Source: Methanocellales archaeon (GTDB taxonomy: Archaea; Halobacteriota; UBA148; JAJOKI01). From it: a DNA stretch of 13,397 bases. The notes beneath the pieces were generated by a model, which did not search any database, was not told the origin of the DNA, and saw only the letters and a program-made list of their open reading frames with translations. The stretch lies in NCBI GenBank assembly GCA_021129915.1, contig JAJOKI010000038.1:1-13397 (forward strand), given 5' to 3'. Positions 5,629 to 13,260 of the stretch are shown piece by piece (position 1 is the first letter of the stretch; every line of letters starts with the position of its first letter). Both the position numbers and the translations under genes were made by a program.

Positions 5629-5657
5629 CCCTATTGCAAACTCTTAAGCCAATAGGG
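5629..5657. repeat. Inverted repeat CCCTATTG / CAATAGGG
   Basis: Perfect 8-bp arms (5629-5636 and 5650-5657) surround a 13-base loop. With one bulged T (5628) the stem extends by three more pairs (ACA... with TGT...). It could form a hairpin in RNA of either strand or be a two-fold protein site. No T run follows directly, so a bacterial-type terminator is not indicated. It lies about 180 bases beyond the topA stop and 150 bases before the DUF433 start. Confidence 0.5.
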
Positions 5658-5837
5658 TGTTGGTTCGAAGCATCATTGATATACCTGGGGAGCAGTGCTA
5701 TCCACCAAAGACATATTTCGATAATTTGAAAGAAGTTGCCGAAGGGGCGCTATTTATTGCAGGTATATGTAGCAACAGCGATACTATAATCAATAACCAA
5801 CCCCATAGTATCCAACCGTCTGCTTGAAAATAACTTC

Positions 5838-7877
5838 CTAACTCCCTTCTCCTTCCTTCTTCGACTTCTGCCACTCGATATAATTGCAATATGGGCATCC
5901 GAGGTCCCACGCCCTGCGCCCTTTGCTGATAATTTTAACCTTATTCAGTCCGTGAATCTCGCAGCCATTCTGGGTGACGATCAGGCGCCCGCTTTTCGGT
6001 AGGGGCAGTGTGAAAGTACAATCTGGATATCCTGTGCACCCTATAAAACGCCCTCCTCTCTTGGATCTACGTGCGGTCAGGTCCGAACCGCATTCTGGGC
6101 AGGCGCCGATGATGTTTTCCTCGCGCAATCCTTTCCTGAGCGCATCGCTTATGTGCTCGCGTCTCTCGTTCAAAACCTCGAATACCGAGTTCAGCATATC
6201 CTTTGATTCTTGTACCACTGCCTCCTCGCTAATTCGCCCTTCTGCAATCTCATCCATATCCTCTTCGAGCGTCCTGCTCATATCCGGCTGGGTGATTCTT
6301 TCTGCATATTTCTCCAGCGTATCGACTACCGCCATCGCAGTTTTCGTGGGTATTACCGGGTTTCCATACACATATCCGCGTGCATATAACTTGCTCAGCA
6401 CCTCATGTCGCGTGGATTTAGTACCGAGTCCCAGATCCTCCATCTTCTTGATCAGGGCGCCCTGTCCATATCGTTTCGGCGGCTTGGTTTCCTTCTCAAC
6501 CAGGTCGACTTTTGCGATATCCAACTGCTCGCCGTTTCTCAGTGGGGGCAAAATTGTATCCTTGGGAACATTATATGGATAATGCCAGCGCCAACCCTCG
6601 TCGAGTAACTGCAGCCCGCCTGCTTTGAAAGTCTCGCCGTCGATATCGACTGAAACTTCGGTCTTTTTCCATATGGCAGGGTCTGCAAATGTCGCAAAGA
6701 ACCTCCGCACGACGAGCTCATAAATCTTCCACTCGTATGCTCCCAGAGCGCTCTTTTTAGCAGCCGCGACTGGATATATGGGCGGATGGTCGGTCGTCTC
6801 CTTTTTACCCCTTGTGGGTTTTAACACATCTTTTTTAAGCAGGGCATCAGCATATTCTTTAAATTCATCGTGTTTGGATAATGACCTAATAACCTCTTTT
6901 GTATCAAGACTCTTTGGGTAGACCGTGTTATCCGTGCGCGGGTAACTGATCCATCCATCGATATATAGTCCTTCGGCGATTCTCATTGCATTTGCAGGCG
7001 AGAGTCCTATCGCACTGGATGCCCTTAAGAATTCGGTTGTGTTAAATGGTATAGGGGGCTTCTCAATCTTTTCTTCCTGTCTCAGCCCGGAGATAATTCC
7101 CTCTCCACCCAGCCGTGATATGATGGATTCGGCTTCGCCCTTCTCCAGAAAGCGCCCTTTTTCATGCTTTGCGGTGAATTCGTCGCTGTTTTGACACCGC
7201 CGTTTCTTCGAAATGGTGCACAGTGCGTGAATCTCCCAGTACGGCGTCGTCTTAAATGCCCTTATCTCTTTTTCTCTATTGGCCAGCAGGGCCAGCAGCG
7301 GACTCTGCACACGTCCGACCGAAAGAAAATTCTTGCCGAGGCGGCGCGATGACAGTGAGATAAATCTGGTCAGCGCAGCACCCCACACCAGGTCGATTTT
7401 CTGGCGTGCCTCGCCTGCTGACGCCAGGTTGAAATCAATCTCTGTCGGATTTGAGAATGCTTTGGTGATTTCGGAGGGGGTTATCGCAGAGTATCGCACC
7501 CGGTTCACTGGAACAGTTGACTGAATCGACCGCAGCACCTCCACACCAATCAACTCCCCCTCTCGATCATAATCGGTGGCAATCGTGATTTTATCTGCCT
7601 TTTTCGCCAGTTTTTTGAGGACGCTGATAATCTTTTTTTGGACTGGAATTGAGATGATTTCGGCTTCTATCAATTCGTGCGGTTCCACCTCTGACCAGTT
7701 ATTATATTTATCTGGAAAATCGACGGTGACGATGTGGCCGCTCAATCCGATAATCGTACTGTCGTCATATTCATATATGTTTACCCCATCAATCTTCTTC
7801 TGCTCTGCCGATCCCTTTGATAGAATCTGCGCAATCCTCTTTGCCGCATTGTTTTTCTCGGTGACGATCAGGTGCAT
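5838..7877 (-). CDS. topA: DNA topoisomerase I (type IA)
   Basis: Relaxes negatively supercoiled DNA by single-strand passage through a 5'-phosphotyrosine intermediate. The 679-residue product shows the TOPRIM domain (LIVTEKNNAAKRIA with Glu7; ATDYDREGELIG with Asp102, Asp104, Glu106), the SAGEARQKIDLVWG and LSVGRVQSPLLALL segments, FNTTEFLRASS, and the active-site GWISYPRTDNT with Tyr312. The C-terminus has a four-cysteine zinc ribbon (593, 596, 614, 620) and a second one with Cys639, His642, Cys661 and Cys664, the His replacing one cysteine. Length fits archaeal TopA; the helicase domain of reverse gyrase is absent. The ATG overlaps the gatB stop by 10 bases and has GGGAG eight bases upstream. 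It ends the purB-gat string. Confidence 0.96.
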   Translation of the reverse strand: MHLIVTEKNNAAKRIAQILSKGSAEQKKIDGVNIYEYDDSTIIGLSGHIVTVDFPDKYNNWSEVEPHELIEAEIISIPVQKKIISVLKKLAKKADKITIATDYDREGELIGVEVLRSIQSTVPVNRVRYSAITPSEITKAFSNPTEIDFNLASAGEARQKIDLVWGAALTRFISLSSRRLGKNFLSVGRVQSPLLALLANREKEIRAFKTTPYWEIHALCTISKKRRCQNSDEFTAKHEKGRFLEKGEAESIISRLGGEGIISGLRQEEKIEKPPIPFNTTEFLRASSAIGLSPANAMRIAEGLYIDGWISYPRTDNTVYPKSLDTKEVIRSLSKHDEFKEYADALLKKDVLKPTRGKKETTDHPPIYPVAAAKKSALGAYEWKIYELVVRRFFATFADPAIWKKTEVSVDIDGETFKAGGLQLLDEGWRWHYPYNVPKDTILPPLRNGEQLDIAKVDLVEKETKPPKRYGQGALIKKMEDLGLGTKSTRHEVLSKLYARGYVYGNPVIPTKTAMAVVDTLEKYAERITQPDMSRTLEEDMDEIAEGRISEEAVVQESKDMLNSVFEVLNERREHISDALRKGLREENIIGACPECGSDLTARRSKRGGRFIGCTGYPDCTFTLPLPKSGRLIVTQNGCEIHGLNKVKIISKGRRAWDLGCPYCNYIEWQKSKKEGEGS

Positions 7878-9295
7878 TGCAACTTCTCCCTGAGCAATTT
7901 ATTAACTATGTTCGGGTCTGCCCTTCCATGCGTTTTCTTCATCACTTGTCCCATAAGAAAATGCAGCGCCTCATTTTTTCCATTGCGGAAATCTTGAACC
8001 GCAGCAGGGTTCTCTTTGATGACCTCGGCGACTGCACTGGCGATGATGTTCTCCTCTATCTTCAGCAGACCTTTACGCTTGACGATCTCTGGTGGAGCCC
8101 CCCCTTCGTCCAGTATCGTTCGTATGATCTGCACCGCGCTCTTTTCCGTGATCTTCTTGCTTCTCAGCATCTGTAAAATTTGTATCATGTGTTTGGGCGG
8201 AAATGCGGTGATATCCAAGCCGCGATAGTTCAACTCCCCCTTCAAAACGTCTGCAATCCACGTGGCGCTTAACAAGGGATTATCTACTTCAGATGCGACA
8301 GTTTCAAAAAAGTCGGCTAACCTTAGCTCAGAGGTGATCACTTTTGCATGATAATCTGATATCTCATACTGTTGGACGAATCGCTGGCGCCTAATATCTG
8401 GCAGCTCTGGCAGACTCCCTCTAATCTCATCAATCCTGTTGCACACTCCAAGCGGCACCAGGTCAGGTTCTGGGAAATACCTGTAGTCGTGCTCCTCTTC
8501 TTTAGTCCTGAGTGAGGTCGTGACCCCCCTTTTCTCATCGTAATGGCGCGTCTCCTGCGTGATTTTGATACCCCTCCGCGCCAGGTTTTTCTGGCGCACA
8601 ATCTCGAACAACAGCGCCTTTTCCACTCCCTTGTAGGAGGATATGTTCTTCACCTCGATTCTGGCTCCGCCTGCCAGTGATATGTTTGCATCGACCCTTA
8701 GGGCACCATCCAGAGAATCGTCAAAGACATCCAAATATTCCAGTATGTTCCTCAACGCGTTCAGGAACTCCCTCGCCTCTTTTGGCGATCGCAAATCCGG
8801 CTCGGTCACCACTTCGATCAACGCCATGCCAGATCTGTTATAGTCGATCAATGAATATCGCGAGGATTCGATGGGACCTTTATGCACCAATCGTGCCGGG
8901 TCCTCCTCCATATGCACCCTTTTAATCCTGATATGGCGCTCGCCCCCCATCCCATTAACCTTGATTTTACCGCCTATGGCAATCGGATAATCGTATTGTG
9001 AAATCTGAAAGCCCTTTGGCAGATCGGGATAGTAATAGTTCTTCCGGTAAAATAACGTCTGCTTCTCTATCTTGCAGTTCAACGCGAGCGCGACCTTGAT
9101 AATATTTACTATGGCATCCTCGTTCAGGACGGGCAATGCGCCTGGCAGCCCCAGGCAGACCGGACACGTATGCGTGTTCGGCTCGGCATCGTGATACCTG
9201 GGTGAACAGCCGCAGAACAGCTTTGAGTTGAGTTTGTTCAGCTGCACATGGACTTCTAATCCGATGACTATGCCATCCGACTCTTTGTACTTCAA
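7868..9295 (-). CDS. gatB: Asp-tRNA(Asn)/Glu-tRNA(Gln) amidotransferase subunit B
   Basis: GatB binds mischarged tRNA and, with ammonia delivered from GatA, phosphorylates and amidates the attached Asp (or Glu). The 475-residue product has IGLEVHVQLN near the start, a zinc site of Cys28, Cys30, Cys44 and Cys47 (FCGC...THTCPVCLGLPG), PDLPKGFQISQYD, LIDYNRSGMALIEVVTEPDL, and a C-terminal YqeY-like helical domain for tRNA recognition (HMIQILQMLRSKKITEKSA onward). In archaea GatCAB normally serves Asn-tRNA synthesis while GatDE serves Gln-tRNA. The start is TTG, overlapping the gatA TGA as TTGA (4 bases); the next conserved residues begin at codon 8, so no later start fits. Its stop overlaps topA. 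Confidence 0.97.
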   Translation of the reverse strand: MKYKESDGIVIGLEVHVQLNKLNSKLFCGCSPRYHDAEPNTHTCPVCLGLPGALPVLNEDAIVNIIKVALALNCKIEKQTLFYRKNYYYPDLPKGFQISQYDYPIAIGGKIKVNGMGGERHIRIKRVHMEEDPARLVHKGPIESSRYSLIDYNRSGMALIEVVTEPDLRSPKEAREFLNALRNILEYLDVFDDSLDGALRVDANISLAGGARIEVKNISSYKGVEKALLFEIVRQKNLARRGIKITQETRHYDEKRGVTTSLRTKEEEHDYRYFPEPDLVPLGVCNRIDEIRGSLPELPDIRRQRFVQQYEISDYHAKVITSELRLADFFETVASEVDNPLLSATWIADVLKGELNYRGLDITAFPPKHMIQILQMLRSKKITEKSAVQIIRTILDEGGAPPEIVKRKGLLKIEENIIASAVAEVIKENPAAVQDFRNGKNEALHFLMGQVMKKTHGRADPNIVNKLLREKLQCT

Positions 9296-10692
9296 CAGCT
9301 CACCCCCGACCGTTGTTCGAAGGTATATGCAGTTCTTAGGATTCTGCCCTCATCGAAGTGGCGCCCGATGATTTGCATGCCTATGGGCAAATCCCGCACG
9401 AATCCACATGGAACCGAGATCGAGGGCACGCCTGCCAGGTTAATCGGAACGGTGTTCACATCTGCCAAGTACAGCGCCAGTGGGTCATCGGTCTTCTCGC
9501 CTATCTTGAACGCTGGGAACGGCATGGTCGGCGTGATAAGAACGTCCACATCTTTCAGCGCAGCATCAAAATCACGCTTGACCAACGTGCGCACCTTTAG
9601 CGCTTTTAGATAATATTTTCCATAATATCCGGCTGAGAGCGCATATGTGCCCAAGAGGACCCTTCGCTTCACTTCTTCACCAAAACCACATGCTCTTATC
9701 TCTGAAAATGTGGTATGCCAATCTTCATCCTTTTCCAGACGAAGACCATATCTAAGCCCATCAAATCGTGCTAGATTGGACGAAGCTTCACTCATCGCGA
9801 TGATGTAGTAAGCCGCCAGGGAGTATCTGGTGTGCGGCAAACTGATATCCGTATAGGATGCGCCCATGTCTTCCAGAATTTTGATGCCATCCCATACTGC
9901 TTTTTCCACACCTTCATCGATGCCTTCACCGAAGAACTCCTTTGGCACGCCTATTTTCACATCGGATACGTCGTCCCTGAGCTCTTTCGTGTATTCACAT
10001 TTTTTATCCATGGAGGTCGAATCTCTTGGGTCATAGCCTGCGATCACATCCAAGAGGAGTGCGACATCCTCTACGTTGCAGGCAAAAGGACCGATTTGTT
10101 CTAACGAATTGGCATATGCGATCAGCCCATATCTGGAGACCAGTCCGTAGGTCGGCTTTAATCCCACTATGCCGCAGAATGATGCAGGACAGCGGACCGA
10201 GCCGCCCGTATCCGAGCCCAGCGCAATTGGAACACCCTCTCCTGCCACGGCGGCGGCACTTCCGCCAGAAGAGCCACCTGCCACGCGGCTCAAATCATAT
10301 GGATTTTTTACAGGACCGAAATGGCTGGTCTCTGTGGATGTGCCCATCGCAAATTCGTCCATGTTCGTTTTTCCGATGATGATGGCACCCTCTGCCCTCA
10401 ATCGTTCGACGACATGAGCATCATATGGTGGAACGTATCCTTTTAGAATTTTGGAGCCGCATGTAGTCTCTATGCCCTTGGTAGAGATACAGTCCTTGAG
10501 CGCAATTGGAATCCCTCTTAGTGCCCCTTTCGCACCATCTCTGTCTACCCTCCTCGCCTCCTTCAATGCATTCTCCTTTGCAAGGGTTATAAACGCGTTT
10601 AGCTCGCTTTTTTCGATATTGTCAAATAGGGACATGACCACCTCTTCCGTGGATTCATCCTCTGCCCTCTTTCTTGCCTCGCTGACATTCAT
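9292..10692 (-). CDS. gatA: Asp-tRNA(Asn)/Glu-tRNA(Gln) amidotransferase subunit A
   Basis: The glutaminase subunit: an amidase-signature enzyme that hydrolyses glutamine (or asparagine) and channels ammonia to GatB. The 466-residue product carries the Ser-cisSer-Lys triad: Lys66 in IPIALKDCI, Ser141 in VAGGSSGGSAAAVA, and nucleophile Ser165 in GSDTGGSVRCPAS; the spacing equals that of the well-studied bacterial enzyme. IGKTNMDEFAMGTSTETS and VGLKPTYGLVSRYG are also typical, as is the C-terminal VPINLAGVPSISVPCGF. Length is normal. ATG lies two bases after the gatC stop, with GAGG inside the gatC end; gatB overlaps its stop. The three subunits are encoded in the order gatC-gatA-gatB, consistent with a heterotrimer. 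Confidence 0.97.
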   Translation of the reverse strand: MNVSEARKRAEDESTEEVVMSLFDNIEKSELNAFITLAKENALKEARRVDRDGAKGALRGIPIALKDCISTKGIETTCGSKILKGYVPPYDAHVVERLRAEGAIIIGKTNMDEFAMGTSTETSHFGPVKNPYDLSRVAGGSSGGSAAAVAGEGVPIALGSDTGGSVRCPASFCGIVGLKPTYGLVSRYGLIAYANSLEQIGPFACNVEDVALLLDVIAGYDPRDSTSMDKKCEYTKELRDDVSDVKIGVPKEFFGEGIDEGVEKAVWDGIKILEDMGASYTDISLPHTRYSLAAYYIIAMSEASSNLARFDGLRYGLRLEKDEDWHTTFSEIRACGFGEEVKRRVLLGTYALSAGYYGKYYLKALKVRTLVKRDFDAALKDVDVLITPTMPFPAFKIGEKTDDPLALYLADVNTVPINLAGVPSISVPCGFVRDLPIGMQIIGRHFDEGRILRTAYTFEQRSGVSC

Positions 10693-10694
10693 AT

Positions 10695-10973
10695 CTACAC
10701 GACCCTCGGGCCTTTGAAAAATTCCCCTTCCTTCTTGGGCGCATTGCCGAGGGCATCATCCTGACTCATGGAATCTCTCACGACATCAGCCCGAAAAACG
10801 TTCATAAGTCCAGATATATTATAGGCAGGAGGTACATCCGGATCCACCTCATCCAGTATCTCAAAATAGTCCAATATGGAGTTAAACCGCTTCGCAAACT
10901 TGCTCTTTTCCTCTTCTGTCAGTTTTATCCTTGCCAGCCATCCGATATGTTCTACATCTCTTTTGGTGATCAT
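10695..10973 (-). CDS. gatC: Asp-tRNA(Asn)/Glu-tRNA(Gln) amidotransferase subunit C
   Basis: A 92-residue subunit that wraps around the GatA-GatB interface and stabilises the complex. It shows the family N-terminus (ITKRDVEHIGWLARIKLTEEE), the FNSILDYFEILDEVDPDVPP segment and a C-terminal MSQDDALGNAPKKEGEFFKG in which D-D-A-L-x-N-A-P and F-x-x-P are diagnostic. Start is ATG, nine bases after the stop of the asparagine-synthetase-like gene, and the stop is two bases before gatA, so it is in the same string. Confidence 0.95.
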   Translation of the reverse strand: MITKRDVEHIGWLARIKLTEEEKSKFAKRFNSILDYFEILDEVDPDVPPAYNISGLMNVFRADVVRDSMSQDDALGNAPKKEGEFFKGPRVV

Positions 10974-10982
10974 ATATACCCA

Positions 10983-11801
10983 CTAAATTACTTCTTGTGC
11001 AAGCGAGGCGAGGTAGCACCCGGTACTCCTGAATCCACAGGATTTGGCCAGCCTGCCAAGCTCTCTGTGCACACCAGTGCCGTATTGTATTGCCTTCTTT
11101 TCCATCCAAGCGAGTTCATGTGGTATGATGTTTTCGGCTACCCTTCTCAGAATGTACTTCCTCATATAACTTCCATCTTTTTTACGGATTTTCAGTTCCG
11201 GGGCTATCTGCAAGCCTATTTCGATGACATTCCGATCGAGATATGGCGTTCTCAGTTCAATGGAGTTTGCAGACGCCACCGCGCGGTCCCTGTCGATGCC
11301 AACCTCAACAAGGTTCTTGACATCCTTCTTTGTCTCATCCGCAAGATAGCCCTTTTCAGATATCCGTATATAGCGTTGATATCCTGCAAATAATTCGTCA
11401 GCGCCCTGTCCTGAGAGCATTGCCTTCATGCCGTCCTTGTGTGCTTCTCTGGCCGCGATGAAGAGCGGGAGCCCTATTTCGACCGCCATCGGGTCAGTGC
11501 CCTTGACCGACCGTATGACATCCGGTATATGCTCCTCTATCTCTTTCTGGGTGATGATTTTTGCGTGCAGGTTGCCATTCAACCCCAGTACTTCAGCGGC
11601 ATATTGGGCATGTTGAAGGTCATGAGACCCTTCAAATCCAACAGAATACAGAGTTATATCACTCCGAGCCAGCGCACTTATCAGCGAACTGTCCACTCCG
11701 CCCGAAAACGCGAGCCCTGTTTTTGGAGCAAGCCCTTCAGCAACCGCTTTTTGCAACGCACCACCAAGGAGCTTGATGGCAGTTCTTTCGTCGCTTATCA
11801 T
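10983..11801 (-). CDS. Stand-alone asparagine synthetase domain (AsnB C-terminal type)
   Basis: A 272-residue ATP-pyrophosphatase-fold protein matching only the synthetase half of AsnB. The PP-loop SGGVDSS is at 33-39, followed by LYSVGFEGSHDLQHAQYAA, the AMLSGQGADELFAGY motif (127-141), SIELRTPYLDRNVIEI (180-195), and RKYILRRVAENIIPHEL with the KKAIQYGTG segment (235-243). The N-terminal glutaminase domain of AsnB, with its catalytic Cys at position 2, is missing altogether, so it cannot make ammonia from glutamine by itself. It may use free ammonia or a partner, or amidate another carboxylate. It lies 17 bases after purB and nine bases before gatC; AGGA precedes the ATG. Similar isolated domains occur in other archaea; the exact substrate is not shown here. 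Confidence 0.85.
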   Translation of the reverse strand: MISDERTAIKLLGGALQKAVAEGLAPKTGLAFSGGVDSSLISALARSDITLYSVGFEGSHDLQHAQYAAEVLGLNGNLHAKIITQKEIEEHIPDVIRSVKGTDPMAVEIGLPLFIAAREAHKDGMKAMLSGQGADELFAGYQRYIRISEKGYLADETKKDVKNLVEVGIDRDRAVASANSIELRTPYLDRNVIEIGLQIAPELKIRKKDGSYMRKYILRRVAENIIPHELAWMEKKAIQYGTGVHRELGRLAKSCGFRSTGCYLASLAQEVI

Positions 11802-11818
11802 GTCGAGTTATCCTTTGT

Positions 11819-13147
11819 TTATCTCCGTAATTTCTTCACGACATTCTCCACCTGTTCGACGGCCGTGCCGATGTAATTGTTCGGATTCATCAGATGCTCG
11901 ACATCATCAGGCGTGAGAAGTTTGGTGACCGTTGTCTCTTTGAGAAGGACATCTCTCATGTGCTCACCTGATGTATGTGCCTCCATCGCGCATTTTCTGA
12001 CGATCCTGTGCGCCTCCTGTCTGCCGACTTTCTTTGCCAGCGCGATCATCACTGCTTCGGCCATGTTCACTCCGCGCAGGAGCTCTAAATTGCGGCGGAT
12101 GTTTTTAGGGTTGAATCGAAGGTTTTTGATGACATCCGCCGTCAGATTGAGGATATGGTCGGTGAGAATAATCGACTCTGGGATGATGATTCGCTCACAG
12201 GATGAATTTGTAAGGTCGCGCTCATCCCAGAGCGTGTTGTTCAATAAGGCAGGTTCCACCTGGGCTCTAATGACTCTTGCCAATCCGCATACCTGTTCGG
12301 ATTTTATCGGATTGCGTTTGTGTGGCATGGTGGACGAACCCACCTGTTTGGTGCCAAAACCCTCCTCGACCTCGGCAATCTCGCTGCGCTGGAGGTTTCG
12401 AATCTCGAGGCATATCTTGTCGAGCGTGGTGGCGACATTCGCCAGGAACATTATGAACTCCGCGTGCCTGTCGCGCTGGATGAGCTGATTGGAGACATCG
12501 ACTGCACCCAATCCCAGATATTTCATCGTTTTATCCTTGATTTTGGTTGCATCAGGGCCAAAAGCGGCTCCAGTGCCCACCGCACCGCTCATCTGACCGA
12601 CGAGAATCCGGGACCTCAATTGTTCCAGGCGCTGGAGATGCCGGTCCACTTCGGATGCCCATATTGCAAAGCGCAGCCCATATGTGGTCGGGACCCCTAT
12701 TTGGCCGTGCGTTCTGCCAGCACAGACGGTGTGTTTATGCGCTTCCGCCTGATCGAGCAATGCAGTATTCAGCTTCTCAAGTTTCGCCTCCAAAAGTTCG
12801 ATGGCGTCCCTCAACTGGAGTGCCAGTCCGGTATCCAGGATGTCATTGGAAGTGGCGCCGAAATGAACCCATCCACCAGCGTCTCCGCATTGTTCAGCCA
12901 ATGCAAGTACCACCGCCATCATATCGTGATGAATCTCCTCTTCTATCTCCTTGACCCTCTCCACGGTGACCTTTTTGACGCCGGCGGCAATCGTCTTTAC
13001 AACCTTTTTTGGTATCAGTCCAACATCCGCCTCTGCCATTGCCAGCGCAACCTCCACCTCTAATAATTTCTGGAGTTTCGACTCCTCGGTCCAGACCGCC
13101 TTCATTTCTGGCGTGCCATATCGGTATTCAATTGGATGAATTGCCAT
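11819..13147 (-). CDS. purB: Adenylosuccinate lyase
   Basis: Catalyses two fumarate-releasing steps of purine synthesis: SAICAR to AICAR and adenylosuccinate to AMP. From ATG 13147 the protein has 442 residues of the fumarase/aspartase superfamily: MAIHPIEYRYG start, HHDMMAVVLALAEQ, GATSNDILDTGLALQLRD, AGRTHGQIGVPTTYG (catalytic His region), the flexible signature loop GSSTMPHKRNPIKSEQ, and a C-terminal VGRQEAHRIVRKCAMEA. An in-frame TTG four codons upstream (13159) is possible, but GGAG at 13154-13157 stands six bases before the ATG and the family starts at this residue, so ATG is preferred. It is the first gene of the six-gene string that ends with topA. Confidence 0.96.
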   Translation of the reverse strand: MAIHPIEYRYGTPEMKAVWTEESKLQKLLEVEVALAMAEADVGLIPKKVVKTIAAGVKKVTVERVKEIEEEIHHDMMAVVLALAEQCGDAGGWVHFGATSNDILDTGLALQLRDAIELLEAKLEKLNTALLDQAEAHKHTVCAGRTHGQIGVPTTYGLRFAIWASEVDRHLQRLEQLRSRILVGQMSGAVGTGAAFGPDATKIKDKTMKYLGLGAVDVSNQLIQRDRHAEFIMFLANVATTLDKICLEIRNLQRSEIAEVEEGFGTKQVGSSTMPHKRNPIKSEQVCGLARVIRAQVEPALLNNTLWDERDLTNSSCERIIIPESIILTDHILNLTADVIKNLRFNPKNIRRNLELLRGVNMAEAVMIALAKKVGRQEAHRIVRKCAMEAHTSGEHMRDVLLKETTVTKLLTPDDVEHLMNPNNYIGTAVEQVENVVKKLRR

Positions 13148-13153
13148 AACAAT

Positions 13154-13201
13154 CTCCAATATTATTTATCTGCATTTGGTTAAAAAGTATCTTGATATAT
13201 C
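13154..13201 (-). promoter_or_regulatory. Probable promoter and ribosome binding site of the purB-asn-gatCAB-topA string
   Basis: GGAG (13154-13157) precedes the purB ATG by six bases. TATA-like GATATATC (13194-13201) would start transcription near 13173; an alternative, TTTTTAAC (13180-13187), would start nearer 13158. The first lies inside the RelE remnant and the second at its end, so the present promoter overlaps toxin-derived DNA. Confidence 0.4.
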
Positions 13202-13260
13202 TTTGGCGGAAGCTTGTTTAAAAATTCGATTGCCTCGGTATCAAAAGTGATTGTGTATAT
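13180..13260 (-). pseudogene. Truncated RelE-like toxin without a start codon
   Basis: Directly behind the antitoxin frame, 26 codons read IYTITFDTEAIEFLNKLPPK then IYQDTF and TAA. This matches the beginning of RelE/ParE-superfamily toxins (M-Y-x-I-x-F...A...F-L-x-K-L-P...I), normally 85-90 residues. The codon where the ATG should be is ATA, and no ATG, GTG or TTG occurs in frame between the upstream TAG (about six codons before) and this point. No RelE-like sequence is seen in any frame after the stop before purB begins. It is therefore a dead N-terminal remnant. Confidence 0.7.

Larger units (their letters stand above)
5481..5837. other. 357-base stretch without a convincing gene
   Basis: It holds the DUF433 promoter at its left end and an inverted repeat at 5629-5657. 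On the plus strand a 56-codon frame from GTG 5657 to TGA 5827 lacks a ribosome binding site and any recognised similarity. On the minus strand a frame entering from inside topA (5910 to 5698) has one hydrophobic stretch (WILWGWLLIIVSLLLHI) but also no start signal. One of these could be a decayed gene; I cannot say which. Otherwise nothing is seen. Confidence 0.5.

Noticed and set aside
5698..5910. A 70-codon minus-strand frame with a hydrophobic stretch
   Set aside because: Its ATG lies inside topA with no ribosome binding site, and only one membrane-like segment supports it; kept only as a comment on the gene-free gap.
5974..6582. A 202-codon plus-strand frame opposite topA
   Set aside because: The topA frame on the other strand has clear catalytic and zinc motifs; this one is Ser-rich without domain features.
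11877..12488. A 203-codon plus-strand frame opposite purB
   Set aside because: Antisense to well-conserved purB motifs including the signature loop; no independent evidence.
12320..13063. A 247-codon plus-strand open frame
   Set aside because: It lies wholly opposite purB, has no recognisable domain and no start signals; a long antisense frame is a by-product of purB codon use.
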